A model generated the notes under the pieces. The model searched no databases. It saw nothing but the letters and a program-made list of their open reading frames with translations, and was not told the origin of the DNA. From Pseudooceanicola marinus (GTDB lineage Bacteria; Pseudomonadota; Alphaproteobacteria; Rhodobacterales; Rhodobacteraceae), in NCBI RefSeq assembly GCF_002786295.1, contig NZ_PGTC01000015.1, positions 126,501 to 190,500 of the forward strand: 64,000 nt of DNA, read 5' to 3'. Every line of letters begins with the position of its first letter. Position 1 is the stretch's first letter. This document shows positions 25,071 through 32,479 of this stretch, piece after piece. The translations under genes and the position numbers were made by a program.

Positions 25071-26065
25071 AGCCTGTCCCCAACCATGCGCGCCACGTCC
25101 ACTAGACGGTTCGCGTAGCCCCACTCGTTATCGTACCAGGCGTAGATCTTCACCTGGGTGCCATTCACAACCATGGTCGACGGCGCGTCGATGATGGACG
25201 AGCGCGCATCGTTGAGGAAATCGGAAGAGACCAGCGGCCGCGTCTCATAGCCCAGGATGCCCGCCAGCGGCCCTTCGGCGGCGGCCTGCAGCAGGGCGTT
25301 GACCTCTTCCACGGTGGTCTCGCGCTCAACCTCGAAGACGCAGTCGGTCAGCGAGGCGTTCAGCAGCGGGATGCGCACCGCGTGGCCGTTCAGGCGGCCG
25401 GTCAGCTCGGGGAAGATCTGCGTGATCGCCTTGGCCGAGCCGGTGGTCGTCGGGATCATCGAATTCAGCGCCGAGCGCGCCCGGCGCAGATCCTTGGCCG
25501 GCCTGTCGACCATGGTCTGGGTGTTGGTCACGTCGTGGATCGTGGTGATCGAGCCGTGGCGGATGCCTAAGGCTTCGTGGATGACCTTCACCACCGGCGC
25601 CAGACAGTTGGTGGTGCAACTGGCGGCGGTGACGATGCGGTGCTGTGCCGGGTCGTAGTCGTGATCGTTCACGCCGTAGACGATGTTCGCCGTGGGGCCA
25701 TCCTTGACGGGGGCCGAGACGACGACCTTTTTCACACCGGCCTCGAAATAGGGGGCGATCTTCGCCTCTGTCTTGAAGACGCCTGTGCAGTCGATGACCA
25801 CGTCCACGGCCTCCAGCGGCAGATCCGCGATGTCGCGGGCGCCGACGAAGGGCAGGCGGGTGCCGTCGATGGTCACGCTGTCCGTGTCATGGGCGAAGGT
25901 CGCGGGCCAGCGGCCATGCACGCTGTCGAACTCCAGCAGATGCGCGTGCATCTCCGGATCGCCCAGGGCGTCGTTGATCCAGGCGATCTGGGCGCCGCTT
26001 TCCAGCAGGGGGCGCAGGGCGAGCTTTCCCATCCGGCCGAGGCCGTTCAGAGCATAGGTGGTCAT
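25067..26065 (-). CDS. Arsenic-operon glyceraldehyde-3-phosphate dehydrogenase (ArsJ-associated)
   Basis: A 332-residue GAPDH with the Rossmann start [16 protein letters not shown] and the catalytic [10 protein letters not shown] box (Cys at about residue 149). The phosphate-binding [31 protein letters not shown] and C-terminal [11 protein letters not shown] are intact. Its N-terminus (LNGLGRMG rather than INGFGRIG) and its position between an arsR-arsC gene and arsJ mark it as the dedicated enzyme that forms 1-arseno-3-phosphoglycerate from arsenate, not the main glycolytic copy. It overlaps both neighbours by four bases (ATGA and GTGA). Confidence 0.92.
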   Translation of the reverse strand: MTTYALNGLGRMGKLALRPLLESGAQIAWINDALGDPEMHAHLLEFDSVHGRWPATFAHDTDSVTIDGTRLPFVGARDIADLPLEAVDVVIDCTGVFKTEAKIAPYFEAGVKKVVVSAPVKDGPTANIVYGVNDHDYDPAQHRIVTAASCTTNCLAPVVKVIHEALGIRHGSITTIHDVTNTQTMVDRPAKDLRRARSALNSMIPTTTGSAKAITQIFPELTGRLNGHAVRIPLLNASLTDCVFEVERETTVEEVNALLQAAAEGPLAGILGYETRPLVSSDFLNDARSSIIDAPSTMVVNGTQVKIYAWYDNEWGYANRLVDVARMVGDRL

Positions 26066-26898
26066 GCGGCGGGTTCCTTGTCGGTGAGGGCCAGGTCGTC
26101 GACGGCGCGTTGCAGCGAGATCCGGTCGAGGCTGTCCATCGGCAGGGCGGCGAAGCCGTGCAGGCGGTTCTGCAGGATCCCGAAGGCCTGCTGGAAGGCG
26201 AGCGCCCGTTCGGCGTCCGATCCCATGGCCTTGGCCGGGTCGGGCAGGCCCCAGTGGGCGCTGATCGGCTGGCCGTCCCAGGCCGGGCATTCCTCGTTCG
26301 CGGCCTGGTCGCAGACGGTGAAGACGAAATCCATCACCGGCGCGTCAGGCCCCTGGAATTCATCCATGTTCTTCGACCGCAGCGGCGCGGTGTCGAACCC
26401 TTTGTCCTGCAGCAGGCGCAGGGCGAAGGGGTTGGGCTGGCCCGCGGGCGCGGTGCCGGCGGAATAGACGTTGAACCGGTCCCCCGCGATGTCGCGCAGC
26501 AGCGCCTCGGCAAAGAGGGAGCGGGCGGAATTGGCGGTGCAGATGAACAGCACGTTCAGCTTGCGATCAGCCATGTCGAAAGGTCCCCCGGTGGCGCCGG
26601 TCAGGCAGGTTTCGGGCCGGCTGCGGCAGCAATCGGCAAAGAGGTAGTCGAGCAGGTCATTGGCCGCCGACATGCCCGCGCGGTAGCGCAGCGAGGTGCC
26701 CTCGCGTTCCTGCTCGATCAGCCCGTTGACGCGCAGCGAGGAGAGGTAGACCGACAGGGTCGAGGGTTTCAGCCCGGTCGCCTCGGCGATTTCACCAGCG
26801 GGCACGGCCTGGGGGTAGCGCCGCATCAGCAGGCGCCAGACCCGCAGGCGTTGCGGGTGGCCAAGAATGGCAAGTGTATCGGCAGCATCCATTTCCAT
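26062..26898 (-). CDS. ArsR repressor-ArsC-like low-molecular-weight phosphatase fusion
   Basis: A 278-residue two-domain protein. Residues 1-105 are an ArsR/SmtB winged helix ([41 protein letters not shown]) ending with [10 protein letters not shown], a vicinal cysteine group (Cys90, Cys91, Cys98) like the arsenite sites of several ArsR proteins. Residues 112-278 are an LMW-PTP/ArsC-type domain with the C-x5-R loop CTANSAR (Cys120-Arg126) and [15 protein letters not shown]. It may combine arsenite-sensing repression with arsenate reductase or phosphatase activity. It heads the operon with GAPDH and arsJ (ATGA overlap). An alternative start, ATG 26892, lies two codons in. No Shine-Dalgarno is visible. 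Confidence 0.88.
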   Translation of the reverse strand: MEMDAADTLAILGHPQRLRVWRLLMRRYPQAVPAGEIAEATGLKPSTLSVYLSSLRVNGLIEQEREGTSLRYRAGMSAANDLLDYLFADCCRSRPETCLTGATGGPFDMADRKLNVLFICTANSARSLFAEALLRDIAGDRFNVYSAGTAPAGQPNPFALRLLQDKGFDTAPLRSKNMDEFQGPDAPVMDFVFTVCDQAANEECPAWDGQPISAHWGLPDPAKAMGSDAERALAFQQAFGILQNRLHGFAALPMDSLDRISLQRAVDDLALTDKEPAA

Positions 26899-26921
26899 AT
26901 TTCATGAAATACGGAAATATG
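26896..26921 (-). promoter_or_regulatory. Palindromic candidate ArsR operator overlapping the arsR-arsC start codon
   Basis: CATATTTC (26896-26903) and GAAATATG (26914-26921) form a perfect 8-bp inverted repeat with a 10-nt centre; nested within is the 12-bp palindrome ATTTCATGAAAT (26899-26910). The AT-rich block stands out in a GC-rich context, and the repeat's edge is the annotated ATG itself. This is a natural autoregulatory site for the ArsR domain. It also implies a very short or absent 5' leader. Confidence 0.7.
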
Positions 26922-27006
26922 TGGCCGCGCGCAACGATTCCTTTGCGGCGGGCGGGAACGGCATGCTGGGGGTCTGTCTGGGGACAGTGCCTGTCCGCGC
27001 AGGCGC

Positions 27007-27300
27007 CTAGGCGTTCTTTCGGCTGTCCTCGGGATCGGCGTCCTCCGCCTCTCCGGGATCATCCGCCGTGCTGTTGATTTCGGGGTCGTTATAATCGTTG
27101 GGATCGAAATCCCCGGGGTCAAACCCGTCTTCGCCCTCTTCGATGCCGGTCACATGGGTCGTTCCCGTTTCCTCGTTGTAGACCAGCCCGTAGTTGGCAC
27201 GCCCTTCCGACTTGTACCGCCGGAACTCGTGGAAGGCGGCATAGAGAAAGGCGAGGGCGAAGGGCAGAAGGAGGACGGCGGCGATGACCTGGGCTTGCAT
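27007..27300 (-). CDS. Small membrane-anchored protein with acidic tail
   Basis: A 97-residue protein I cannot assign to a family. Residues 3-24 form a single hydrophobic helix (VIAAVLLLPFALAFLYAAF), followed by a short basic stretch (RRYKSEGR) that predicts a cytoplasmic C-terminal side. From residue 50 on it is strongly acidic with DPGDFDPNDYNDPE-like repeats and is probably disordered. CGGAG lies about 6 nt before the ATG. It lies between the ars operon and chrR with no overlap to either. Confidence 0.65.
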   Translation of the reverse strand: MQAQVIAAVLLLPFALAFLYAAFHEFRRYKSEGRANYGLVYNEETGTTHVTGIEEGEDGFDPGDFDPNDYNDPEINSTADDPGEAEDADPEDSRKNA

Positions 27301-27394
27301 TCAAACTCCGTTGTCGTGGCCCCGGACCATTCCGGGACGCGGGCGGGGTGTCCGGCGGACCGGAGACCGCGAAGTCTCACAGACGCAGCCCCCA

Positions 27395-27409
27395 CTGTCC
27401 AGTGGACAG
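27395..27409. promoter_or_regulatory. Inverted repeat upstream of the 97-aa protein gene, after chrR
   Basis: CTGTCCA-G-TGGACAG is a perfect 7-bp inverted repeat in the 192-nt gap between the chrR stop and the start of the small membrane protein gene. It might be an operator for the downstream gene or a small 3' hairpin of the rpoE-chrR transcript. No U-tract follows on either strand. Confidence 0.4.
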
Positions 27410-27492
27410 GCAGAGTATCGCCGAGCGTGGCAACAAGGGATGGCGGGAAAACGGCCTGATTTGTTCGCGCAGCGACGCCGGCGCAGGCCGGG

Positions 27493-28143
27493 TCAGATCC
27501 GCAGGAAGGGCTGCGCCAGGCGGGGCAGCAGAGAGCGGAACCGCAGCCGGGCGTCCGTGGCCGCCAGGCAGATGCAGGCCGCGCCCGCATCGGCAATGGG
27601 CGTATGCTCCAGGCTTTCGTCCGCCACCTCCACATCGCCGGGGCCGAAATGGCCGGTCTCGTCATGGAAGGCGCCCTGCAGCACCATGGTCAGTTCGGTG
27701 CCGCCGTGGCCGTGATCGGGCACCGCCTGGCCGCCGGGAATGTAGAGCAGCCGGACGGAGCTCTTGCCGTCTTCCGCCAGGATCTGCTGGCGCACGCCGC
27801 CGCCGGCGGCGCGCCAGCGAGGCGGGCCGTGGTGCAGCGCCTCGGCCACCGGGCCGGGGTAGATGCCCATGCGGGCCGGGGGCGTGCGGGCCGCACCATC
27901 GGCCTCCACCGGGGCGTCCAGTTGCGCCAGGGTGCGTTCCAGCAGGTCGCCTTCCAGTGGCGCGGCGGGGGCGGCGGTTTCCATCAGGGTGCCGCCCAGC
28001 ATCTCATGGGTTTCCAGTGCGGCGCGGCAGGCGTCGCACATCGACACATGGGCCGCGACGATCATCTCGAAGGTCGCGGGCAGACGGCCGGCGGCATAGG
28101 CGGCCAGCATTTCGTCCGGGATATGATGCGCGATCTTGGTCAT
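27493..28143 (-). CDS. chrR: Zinc-dependent anti-sigma factor ChrR
   Basis: A 216-residue protein with the two-domain layout of Rhodobacter ChrR. The N-terminal anti-sigma domain carries the zinc ligands His6 or His7, His32, Cys36 and Cys39 (AAHVSMCDAC). The C-terminal cupin domain contains GGGVRQQIL, PGGQAVPDHGHGGTELTMVL, the conserved Glu and EHTPIADAGAACICLAATDA. ChrR binds and inhibits RpoE; singlet oxygen or organic hydroperoxides trigger release, and the cupin domain is needed for the response. The start overlaps the rpoE stop by four bases, so the pair is coupled. Confidence 0.93.
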   Translation of the reverse strand: MTKIAHHIPDEMLAAYAAGRLPATFEMIVAAHVSMCDACRAALETHEMLGGTLMETAAPAAPLEGDLLERTLAQLDAPVEADGAARTPPARMGIYPGPVAEALHHGPPRWRAAGGGVRQQILAEDGKSSVRLLYIPGGQAVPDHGHGGTELTMVLQGAFHDETGHFGPGDVEVADESLEHTPIADAGAACICLAATDARLRFRSLLPRLAQPFLRI

Positions 28144-28790
28144 TCGCGTCGTAGGTCCTTCAACTCGTGGCGCAGGCGTTCCAGTCCCAGCCGGATGCGC
28201 GACTTGATCGTCCCGAGCGGCAGCCCGGTCTCTTCGCGGATCTCGCCGTGGGTCAGGTCGCCCAGGTAGGCGCGCGAGATCACCTCGCGCTGATCCGGGG
28301 TCAGTCGGGCCAGGGCGGCGCGCAGTTCACCGGCTTCCTGGGCCAGGCCCAGGATCGCGCCCGGGTCGGCCTCGGGCGGGGTTTCCGTCTCGACCTCCTC
28401 GGGCAGGGGGCGCCCGGCCTTGCGGGCCAGGTCGACCTGGCGGTTCCGGGCGATGCGGTAGACCCAGCCGGACACCTGGGCCCGTGCCGGATCGAACTGA
28501 TGCGCCTTGTGCCAGACCGCCAGCATGACGTCCTGCACCACATCCTCGGCCGCCGCCGCGCCCATGCCGGAACGCATCAGCATGCCCTTCACGCGGGGCG
28601 CGAAGTGAGCGAAGAGCCGGGCGAAGGCCGCCCGGTCCCGATTGTCACGCACGGCCAGCATCCAGCTCGTCTGCTCCGTTAGGTCCTGGTCTTGATCCAA
28701 CTGCGGCCTTTCGTTCCGGCGAGGCGGCCGCGCCATCAGGGCGGGCCGTTGCCGGTCGAGTGTCGCAGGCATCGGATCTTGGTTCAACAT
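28140..28790 (-). CDS. rpoE: ECF RNA polymerase sigma factor RpoE (ECF11, singlet-oxygen response)
   Basis: A 216-residue ECF sigma factor. Region 2 is visible as DRAAFARLFAHFAPRVKGMLM through DVVQDVMLAVWHKAHQFDP, and region 4 as LTPDQREVISRAYLGDLTHGEI...GTIKSRIRLGLERLRHEL. It pairs with ChrR, encoded by the next gene with a four-base overlap. The family directs transcription after singlet oxygen stress. The N-terminal 40 residues are Pro/Arg/Gln-rich and not part of the conserved fold; because a candidate promoter lies so close to ATG 28790, translation may begin later, for example at the Met codons at 28772 or 28736. Confidence 0.92.
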   Translation of the reverse strand: MLNQDPMPATLDRQRPALMARPPRRNERPQLDQDQDLTEQTSWMLAVRDNRDRAAFARLFAHFAPRVKGMLMRSGMGAAAAEDVVQDVMLAVWHKAHQFDPARAQVSGWVYRIARNRQVDLARKAGRPLPEEVETETPPEADPGAILGLAQEAGELRAALARLTPDQREVISRAYLGDLTHGEIREETGLPLGTIKSRIRLGLERLRHELKDLRRE

Positions 28791-28795
28791 GGACA

Positions 28796-28824
28796 GGATA
28801 CGCGGGCGCAGGCAGGTCGGATCA
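28796..28824 (-). promoter_or_regulatory. Candidate autoregulated ECF promoter of rpoE-chrR
   Basis: On the minus strand TGATCC (complement of 28819-28824), an 18-nt spacer, then TATCCT. TGATCC is the -35 core associated with RpoE-dependent promoters in Rhodobacter. Transcription would begin at or very near the annotated start codon, implying either a leaderless message or a downstream start. It faces away from a matching element at 28866-28895. Confidence 0.5.
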
Positions 28825-28865
28825 CAGACGGGCGAAAAAATCCTGCGAAAAACTGGCGCCGCATG

Positions 28866-28895
28866 TGAACCGATCCGGCGGGCCGCCCGTAGTCT
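28866..28895 (+). promoter_or_regulatory. Candidate ECF promoter of the lipid-modification operon
   Basis: TGAACC (28866-28871), an 18-nt spacer and TAGTCT (28890-28895) mirror the rpoE-side element TGATCC-N18-TATCCT. The downstream ATG is at 28943, giving a leader of about 40 nt with a CAGGAG ribosome-binding site at 28932-28937. This fits RpoE control of the operon. Confidence 0.5.
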
Positions 28896-28942
28896 TCATG
28901 AAACACGCCGGAAAAACTGTTCGGCGACAGCCAGGAGCGCCC

Positions 28943-30250
28943 ATGTCCTTCGATGCCCTTTCCAATCGCCCGCAGCGGATCGCCGTGATCGGTGGCGGCA
29001 TATCGGGCATGGCGGCGGCCTGGCGGCTGGCGCCGCAGCACCGGGTGACCCTGTTCGAGGCCGCACCCCGCCTGGGCGGCCACGCGCGCACGGTGATCGC
29101 CGGCAAGCGGGGCGATCAGCCGGTGGATACCGGTTTCATCGTCTTCAATTACGCCAACTATCCGCATCTGACCGCGATGTTCCGCGACCTCGACGTGCCG
29201 GTGGAACGCTCCGACATGTCCTTCGGCGCCACGATCGACAATGGCCGCGTGGAATACGGGCTGCAGACGCCGGCCGCCCTGATCGGCCAGCGGCGCAACC
29301 TGGCGCGGCCCGGCTTCGCCGCGATGGTGCGCGATATCCTGCGGTTCAACGCCCGGGCCGAGGCTGTCGTGGCCGCCCATCCCGAGATGTCGATGGGCGA
29401 TCTGATGCGCCACCTGCGCCTGGGGTCCTGGTTCCGCGATTATTACCTGAAGCCCATCTCGGGCGCGATCTGGTCCACCGCCCCCGACCGGATCGAGGAT
29501 TTCCCAGCCGCCGCGCTTGTCCGCTTCTTCCGCAACCACGCGCTGCTGTCGACGACCGGCCAGCACCAGTGGTGGACCGTGTCCGGCGGGTCGGTGGAAT
29601 ACGTCCGCCGTCTGGAGGCCTCGATAATCGCACGCGGCGTCACGATCCGCACGGGCGCACCGGTGCAGGCGGTCCGCCGGGACGGCCCGGTGCCGCAGGT
29701 CCTGACCCCGGGGCAGGAGCCCGAGGCCTTCGACCAGGTGATCCTGGCCTGCCATTCGGACGAAGCGCTGGTGCTGCTGGCGCAGCCCAGCGAGGAAGAA
29801 CAGGCGGCGCTCACCGCCGTGCGCTACCAGGACAACCACGCGGTGCTGCATTGCGACGCGGCGCAGATGCCGCGCCGCCGTGCCTGCTGGTCCTCCTGGG
29901 TCTACAAGGCCGACACCCGCCAGCGGCAACAGGCCATCGGCGTGACCTACTGGATGAACAAACTGCAGAACATCGACGAGAGCGATCCGCTTTTCGTCTC
30001 GCTCAACCCGGTGGTGCCGGTGCGTGAGGAGGCGATCTACGACGAGAAGACCTTCCGCCACCCGGTTTTCGATGCCGCCGCCCTGGAGGCGCAAAACCGC
30101 ATAGGGTTGATCCAGGGGCAGAACGCCACCTGGTACGCCGGTGCCTGGCTGCGCCATGGTTTCCACGAGGACGGCTTTGCCAGCGCCATGCGCGTGGTGC
30201 GGGCGCTGGATCCGCTGCCCGAACCCGCCGGCCGTCAGGCGGTGGCATGA
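28943..30250 (+). CDS. FAD-dependent amine-oxidase-type oxidoreductase
   Basis: A 435-residue flavoprotein beginning with a dinucleotide-binding fold (IAVIGGGISGMAAAWRLAP...LFEAAPRLGGHARTV). It belongs to the predicted NAD/FAD-binding group found beside DUF1365 and Cfa-like methyltransferases. In Rhodobacter this neighbourhood is part of the singlet-oxygen regulon, and flavin enzymes of the group are linked to modification of methylated or unsaturated phospholipid acyl chains (cyclopropane or furan fatty acids). The exact reaction here is an inference. ATG 28943 has CAGGAG 5 nt upstream; ATG 28898 is in frame but lacks one. ATGA overlap with the next gene. Confidence 0.85.
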   Translation: MSFDALSNRPQRIAVIGGGISGMAAAWRLAPQHRVTLFEAAPRLGGHARTVIAGKRGDQPVDTGFIVFNYANYPHLTAMFRDLDVPVERSDMSFGATIDNGRVEYGLQTPAALIGQRRNLARPGFAAMVRDILRFNARAEAVVAAHPEMSMGDLMRHLRLGSWFRDYYLKPISGAIWSTAPDRIEDFPAAALVRFFRNHALLSTTGQHQWWTVSGGSVEYVRRLEASIIARGVTIRTGAPVQAVRRDGPVPQVLTPGQEPEAFDQVILACHSDEALVLLAQPSEEEQAALTAVRYQDNHAVLHCDAAQMPRRRACWSSWVYKADTRQRQQAIGVTYWMNKLQNIDESDPLFVSLNPVVPVREEAIYDEKTFRHPVFDAAALEAQNRIGLIQGQNATWYAGAWLRHGFHEDGFASAMRVVRALDPLPEPAGRQAVA

Positions 30251-31017
30251 CCCGCTGGCCCGAACACATCCCCGGCACCACCGTTCATGCCTGCAAGGGC
30301 AGCGCCGAACACAGCTTCCGCTACGGGGTGGATTACGTGCTGATCGATCCCGACAGCCAGGCCGGCCCACGCCTGTTTGCCCGCAATGCCCGTGGCTTCG
30401 CCGCCGTTCAGGACCGTGACCATGGTGGGCCGCGCGGCGATGGCGAGGGGGCGCCATGGGCGCGCCGCGTGCTGGCGGCGCAGGGGTTGGACATGAACCG
30501 GGTCGACCAGTTGCTGTTGCTGACCCAGCCGTCCTTCCTCGGCATGGTCTTCAACCCCGTGTCCTTCTGGATGGCCTTCGAGACCCGCGAGGGCCGCCCC
30601 GCCCTGATTGCCGTCATCGCCGAGGTGAACAACACCTTCGGCGATCGCCACAGCTACCTCTGTGCCAAGCCGGGATTCGCGGAAATCGAGAAGACCGACA
30701 CTGTCCATACGACCAAAGTCTTTCACGTTTCCCCCTTTCGCGAAATCGCCGGGCACTATAGCTTCCGGTTTCACATGGGAGAGGAGAGGGTTTCGATCCT
30801 TATCCTCCACGGCGAAGAGGGAGGGGAGACCCTGTTCGCCACCTTGGCCGGGCCCCGTCGTAGGTTGACGTCCTGGGGGCTGCTTCGCGCAGCTCTCAGA
30901 CGACCCTTTGGCGGGGCCCGCGTTCTTTCCCTGATCTACTGGCAGGCATTGCGTCTGAAGCTGAAAGGGGCAAACTACCGTACCCGCCCAGAGCCCCCGA
31001 CCGAGGAGATCACCTGA
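30247..31017 (+). CDS. DUF1365 family protein
   Basis: A 256-residue member of DUF1365. The family pattern is visible: an early HSFRYGVDYVLID, FLGMVFNPVSFWMAFE, VIAEVNNTFGDRHSYLC, and the central TKVFHVSPFREIAGHYSFRF. The biochemical function is unknown, but DUF1365 genes nearly always lie between an FAD amine-oxidase-like gene and a Cfa-like gene, suggesting a shared lipid-modification pathway. It overlaps the upstream gene by four bases and is one base from the downstream one. Confidence 0.9.
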   Translation: MTRWPEHIPGTTVHACKGSAEHSFRYGVDYVLIDPDSQAGPRLFARNARGFAAVQDRDHGGPRGDGEGAPWARRVLAAQGLDMNRVDQLLLLTQPSFLGMVFNPVSFWMAFETREGRPALIAVIAEVNNTFGDRHSYLCAKPGFAEIEKTDTVHTTKVFHVSPFREIAGHYSFRFHMGEERVSILILHGEEGGETLFATLAGPRRRLTSWGLLRAALRRPFGGARVLSLIYWQALRLKLKGANYRTRPEPPTEEIT

Positions 31018-31018
31018 C

Positions 31019-32224
31019 ATGCCCCTGATTACGTCCCGCGTGAAACGTGACTTCCTGGCCAGCTGCGAGGAGATCGAGACAGGCCGCCTGACCGTCATCA
31101 CCCCGGAGGGCGAGACCCACCATTTCGGGCGCGAGGGCATCGAGGCAGAGTTCCGGATCAACGACTGGGCCGCCGTCACCGCGGCGCTGGCACGCGGCGA
31201 CGTGGGCCTGGGGGAGGCCTATGTGGCCGGTCTCTGGGACACGCCGTCGATCGAGGCGCTGACCGCGCTGGCGCTGCAGAACCTCGACCAGTTCGGCCGG
31301 TACGCCTATGCCGGGCCTTGGCAGGCGCTGAAGTTCCGCGCGGTGGACCGCATCCTGCGGGCCAATTCCAAAAGCGGCGCATCGAAGAACATCCAGGCGC
31401 ATTATGATGTGGGAAACGAGTTCTTCCAGCTTTGGCTGGACCCGTCGATGACCTATTCCTCGGCTCTCTTCGCCCCGGGGGACGACGACCTGCAACGCGC
31501 CCAGTACCGCAAGTATGACCGGATCCTGGAAAAGGTGGGCGGTGGCGAGCGGCTGTTGGAGGTGGGGTGTGGCTGGGGCGGCTTTGCGGAACGCGCCGCC
31601 GAACAGGGGCGGCACGTGACCGGGCTGACCATCTCTCCGGCGCAGAAGGGCTATGCGGATGCGCGGCTCGATGGCCGGGCCGATATCCAGCTGCGCGACT
31701 ACCGCGACAGTGACGGCACCTTCGACGGCATCGTGTCGATCGAGATGATCGAGGCCGTGGGCGAACGCTACTGGCCGACCTTCTTCGAGACGCTGAAGGC
31801 GCGGCTGTCCGAGGGCGGGCGGGCCGTTGTGCAGGCGATCACTGTCTCCGATCATTACTTCCCGACCTATCGGCAGGGGTCTGACTACATCCGCCAGCAC
31901 GCCTTCCCGGGGGGCATGCTGCTGTCCGAAGGGCAGATCCGCGAGGCCGCCGCCCGCGCCGGGTTGCAGCTGCGCAACTCCTTCGCCTTCGGGCCGGACT
32001 ACGCCCGCACCTGCCGCACCTGGCTGGAACGGATGGATGCCGAGGCCGGGCGGATCGCCCGCCTGGGGTATGGCGAGGCCTTCCTGCGCAGCTGGCGCTA
32101 TTACCTCGGCATCTGTGCCGGGTCGTTCGAGGTGGGGCAGACCCAGGTCCTGCAAGTGGAGCTGGCCCATGCCGGAGCCGCCGCGACGACAGGGGCCGGA
32201 CTGTCCAGGCAAAACGTGGCCTGA
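31019..32224 (+). CDS. Cyclopropane-fatty-acyl-phospholipid synthase-like SAM methyltransferase
   Basis: A 401-residue enzyme of the Cfa family. The Cfa-specific NIQAHYDVGNEFFQLWLDPSM and TYSSALF are present, then the SAM-binding motif RLLEVGCGWGGFAERAAEQG, SIEMIEAVGERYW and the C-terminal SFAFGPDYARTCRTWLER. It should methylate unsaturated phospholipid acyl chains at the membrane surface, giving either a cyclopropane ring or, as for the Rhodobacter enzymes feeding furan fatty acid synthesis, an 11-methyl product. GAGGAG lies about 10 nt upstream. It is the third gene of the putative RpoE operon. Confidence 0.9.
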   Translation: MPLITSRVKRDFLASCEEIETGRLTVITPEGETHHFGREGIEAEFRINDWAAVTAALARGDVGLGEAYVAGLWDTPSIEALTALALQNLDQFGRYAYAGPWQALKFRAVDRILRANSKSGASKNIQAHYDVGNEFFQLWLDPSMTYSSALFAPGDDDLQRAQYRKYDRILEKVGGGERLLEVGCGWGGFAERAAEQGRHVTGLTISPAQKGYADARLDGRADIQLRDYRDSDGTFDGIVSIEMIEAVGERYWPTFFETLKARLSEGGRAVVQAITVSDHYFPTYRQGSDYIRQHAFPGGMLLSEGQIREAAARAGLQLRNSFAFGPDYARTCRTWLERMDAEAGRIARLGYGEAFLRSWRYYLGICAGSFEVGQTQVLQVELAHAGAAATTGAGLSRQNVA

Positions 32225-32338
32225 GCGCCGGGACCGGTATCTTATGCGCATCAGCCCGGTGTGAAACCCGCGCGCAGTGGCGCCAGTTTGCCCTGTGCGC
32301 CCGGTCCTGTGCCTTCCTTGAGCGGAAAATTGCCGATA

Positions 32339-32359
32339 CCCCCCTGAAAAGGGGGGATT
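32339..32359 (+). terminator. Hairpin downstream of the cfa-like gene
   Basis: CCCCCC-TGAAAA-GGGGGG is a perfect 6-bp stem followed by ATTTA. It lies 115 nt beyond the stop codon of the Cfa-like gene and about 120 nt before the SDR gene. The T-run is short, so it may give partial termination and separate the SDR gene from the operon. Confidence 0.5.
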
Positions 32360-32479
32360 TACGGATGGAATTGATTAGCTTGCTGAAACTCCTTTCCGGC
32401 CCCCGGAGTTGGTTTGGTTGAGACCCTTTGCGTGATCGCGCGTGAGGCTGTTTTAAAGATTGAAGAAGGAAAGCTGTCG

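Noticed and set aside
25067-26065. Main glycolytic gapA
   Set aside because: Position between arsR-arsC and arsJ with overlaps, and a divergent N-terminus, fit the arsenic-specific enzyme better.
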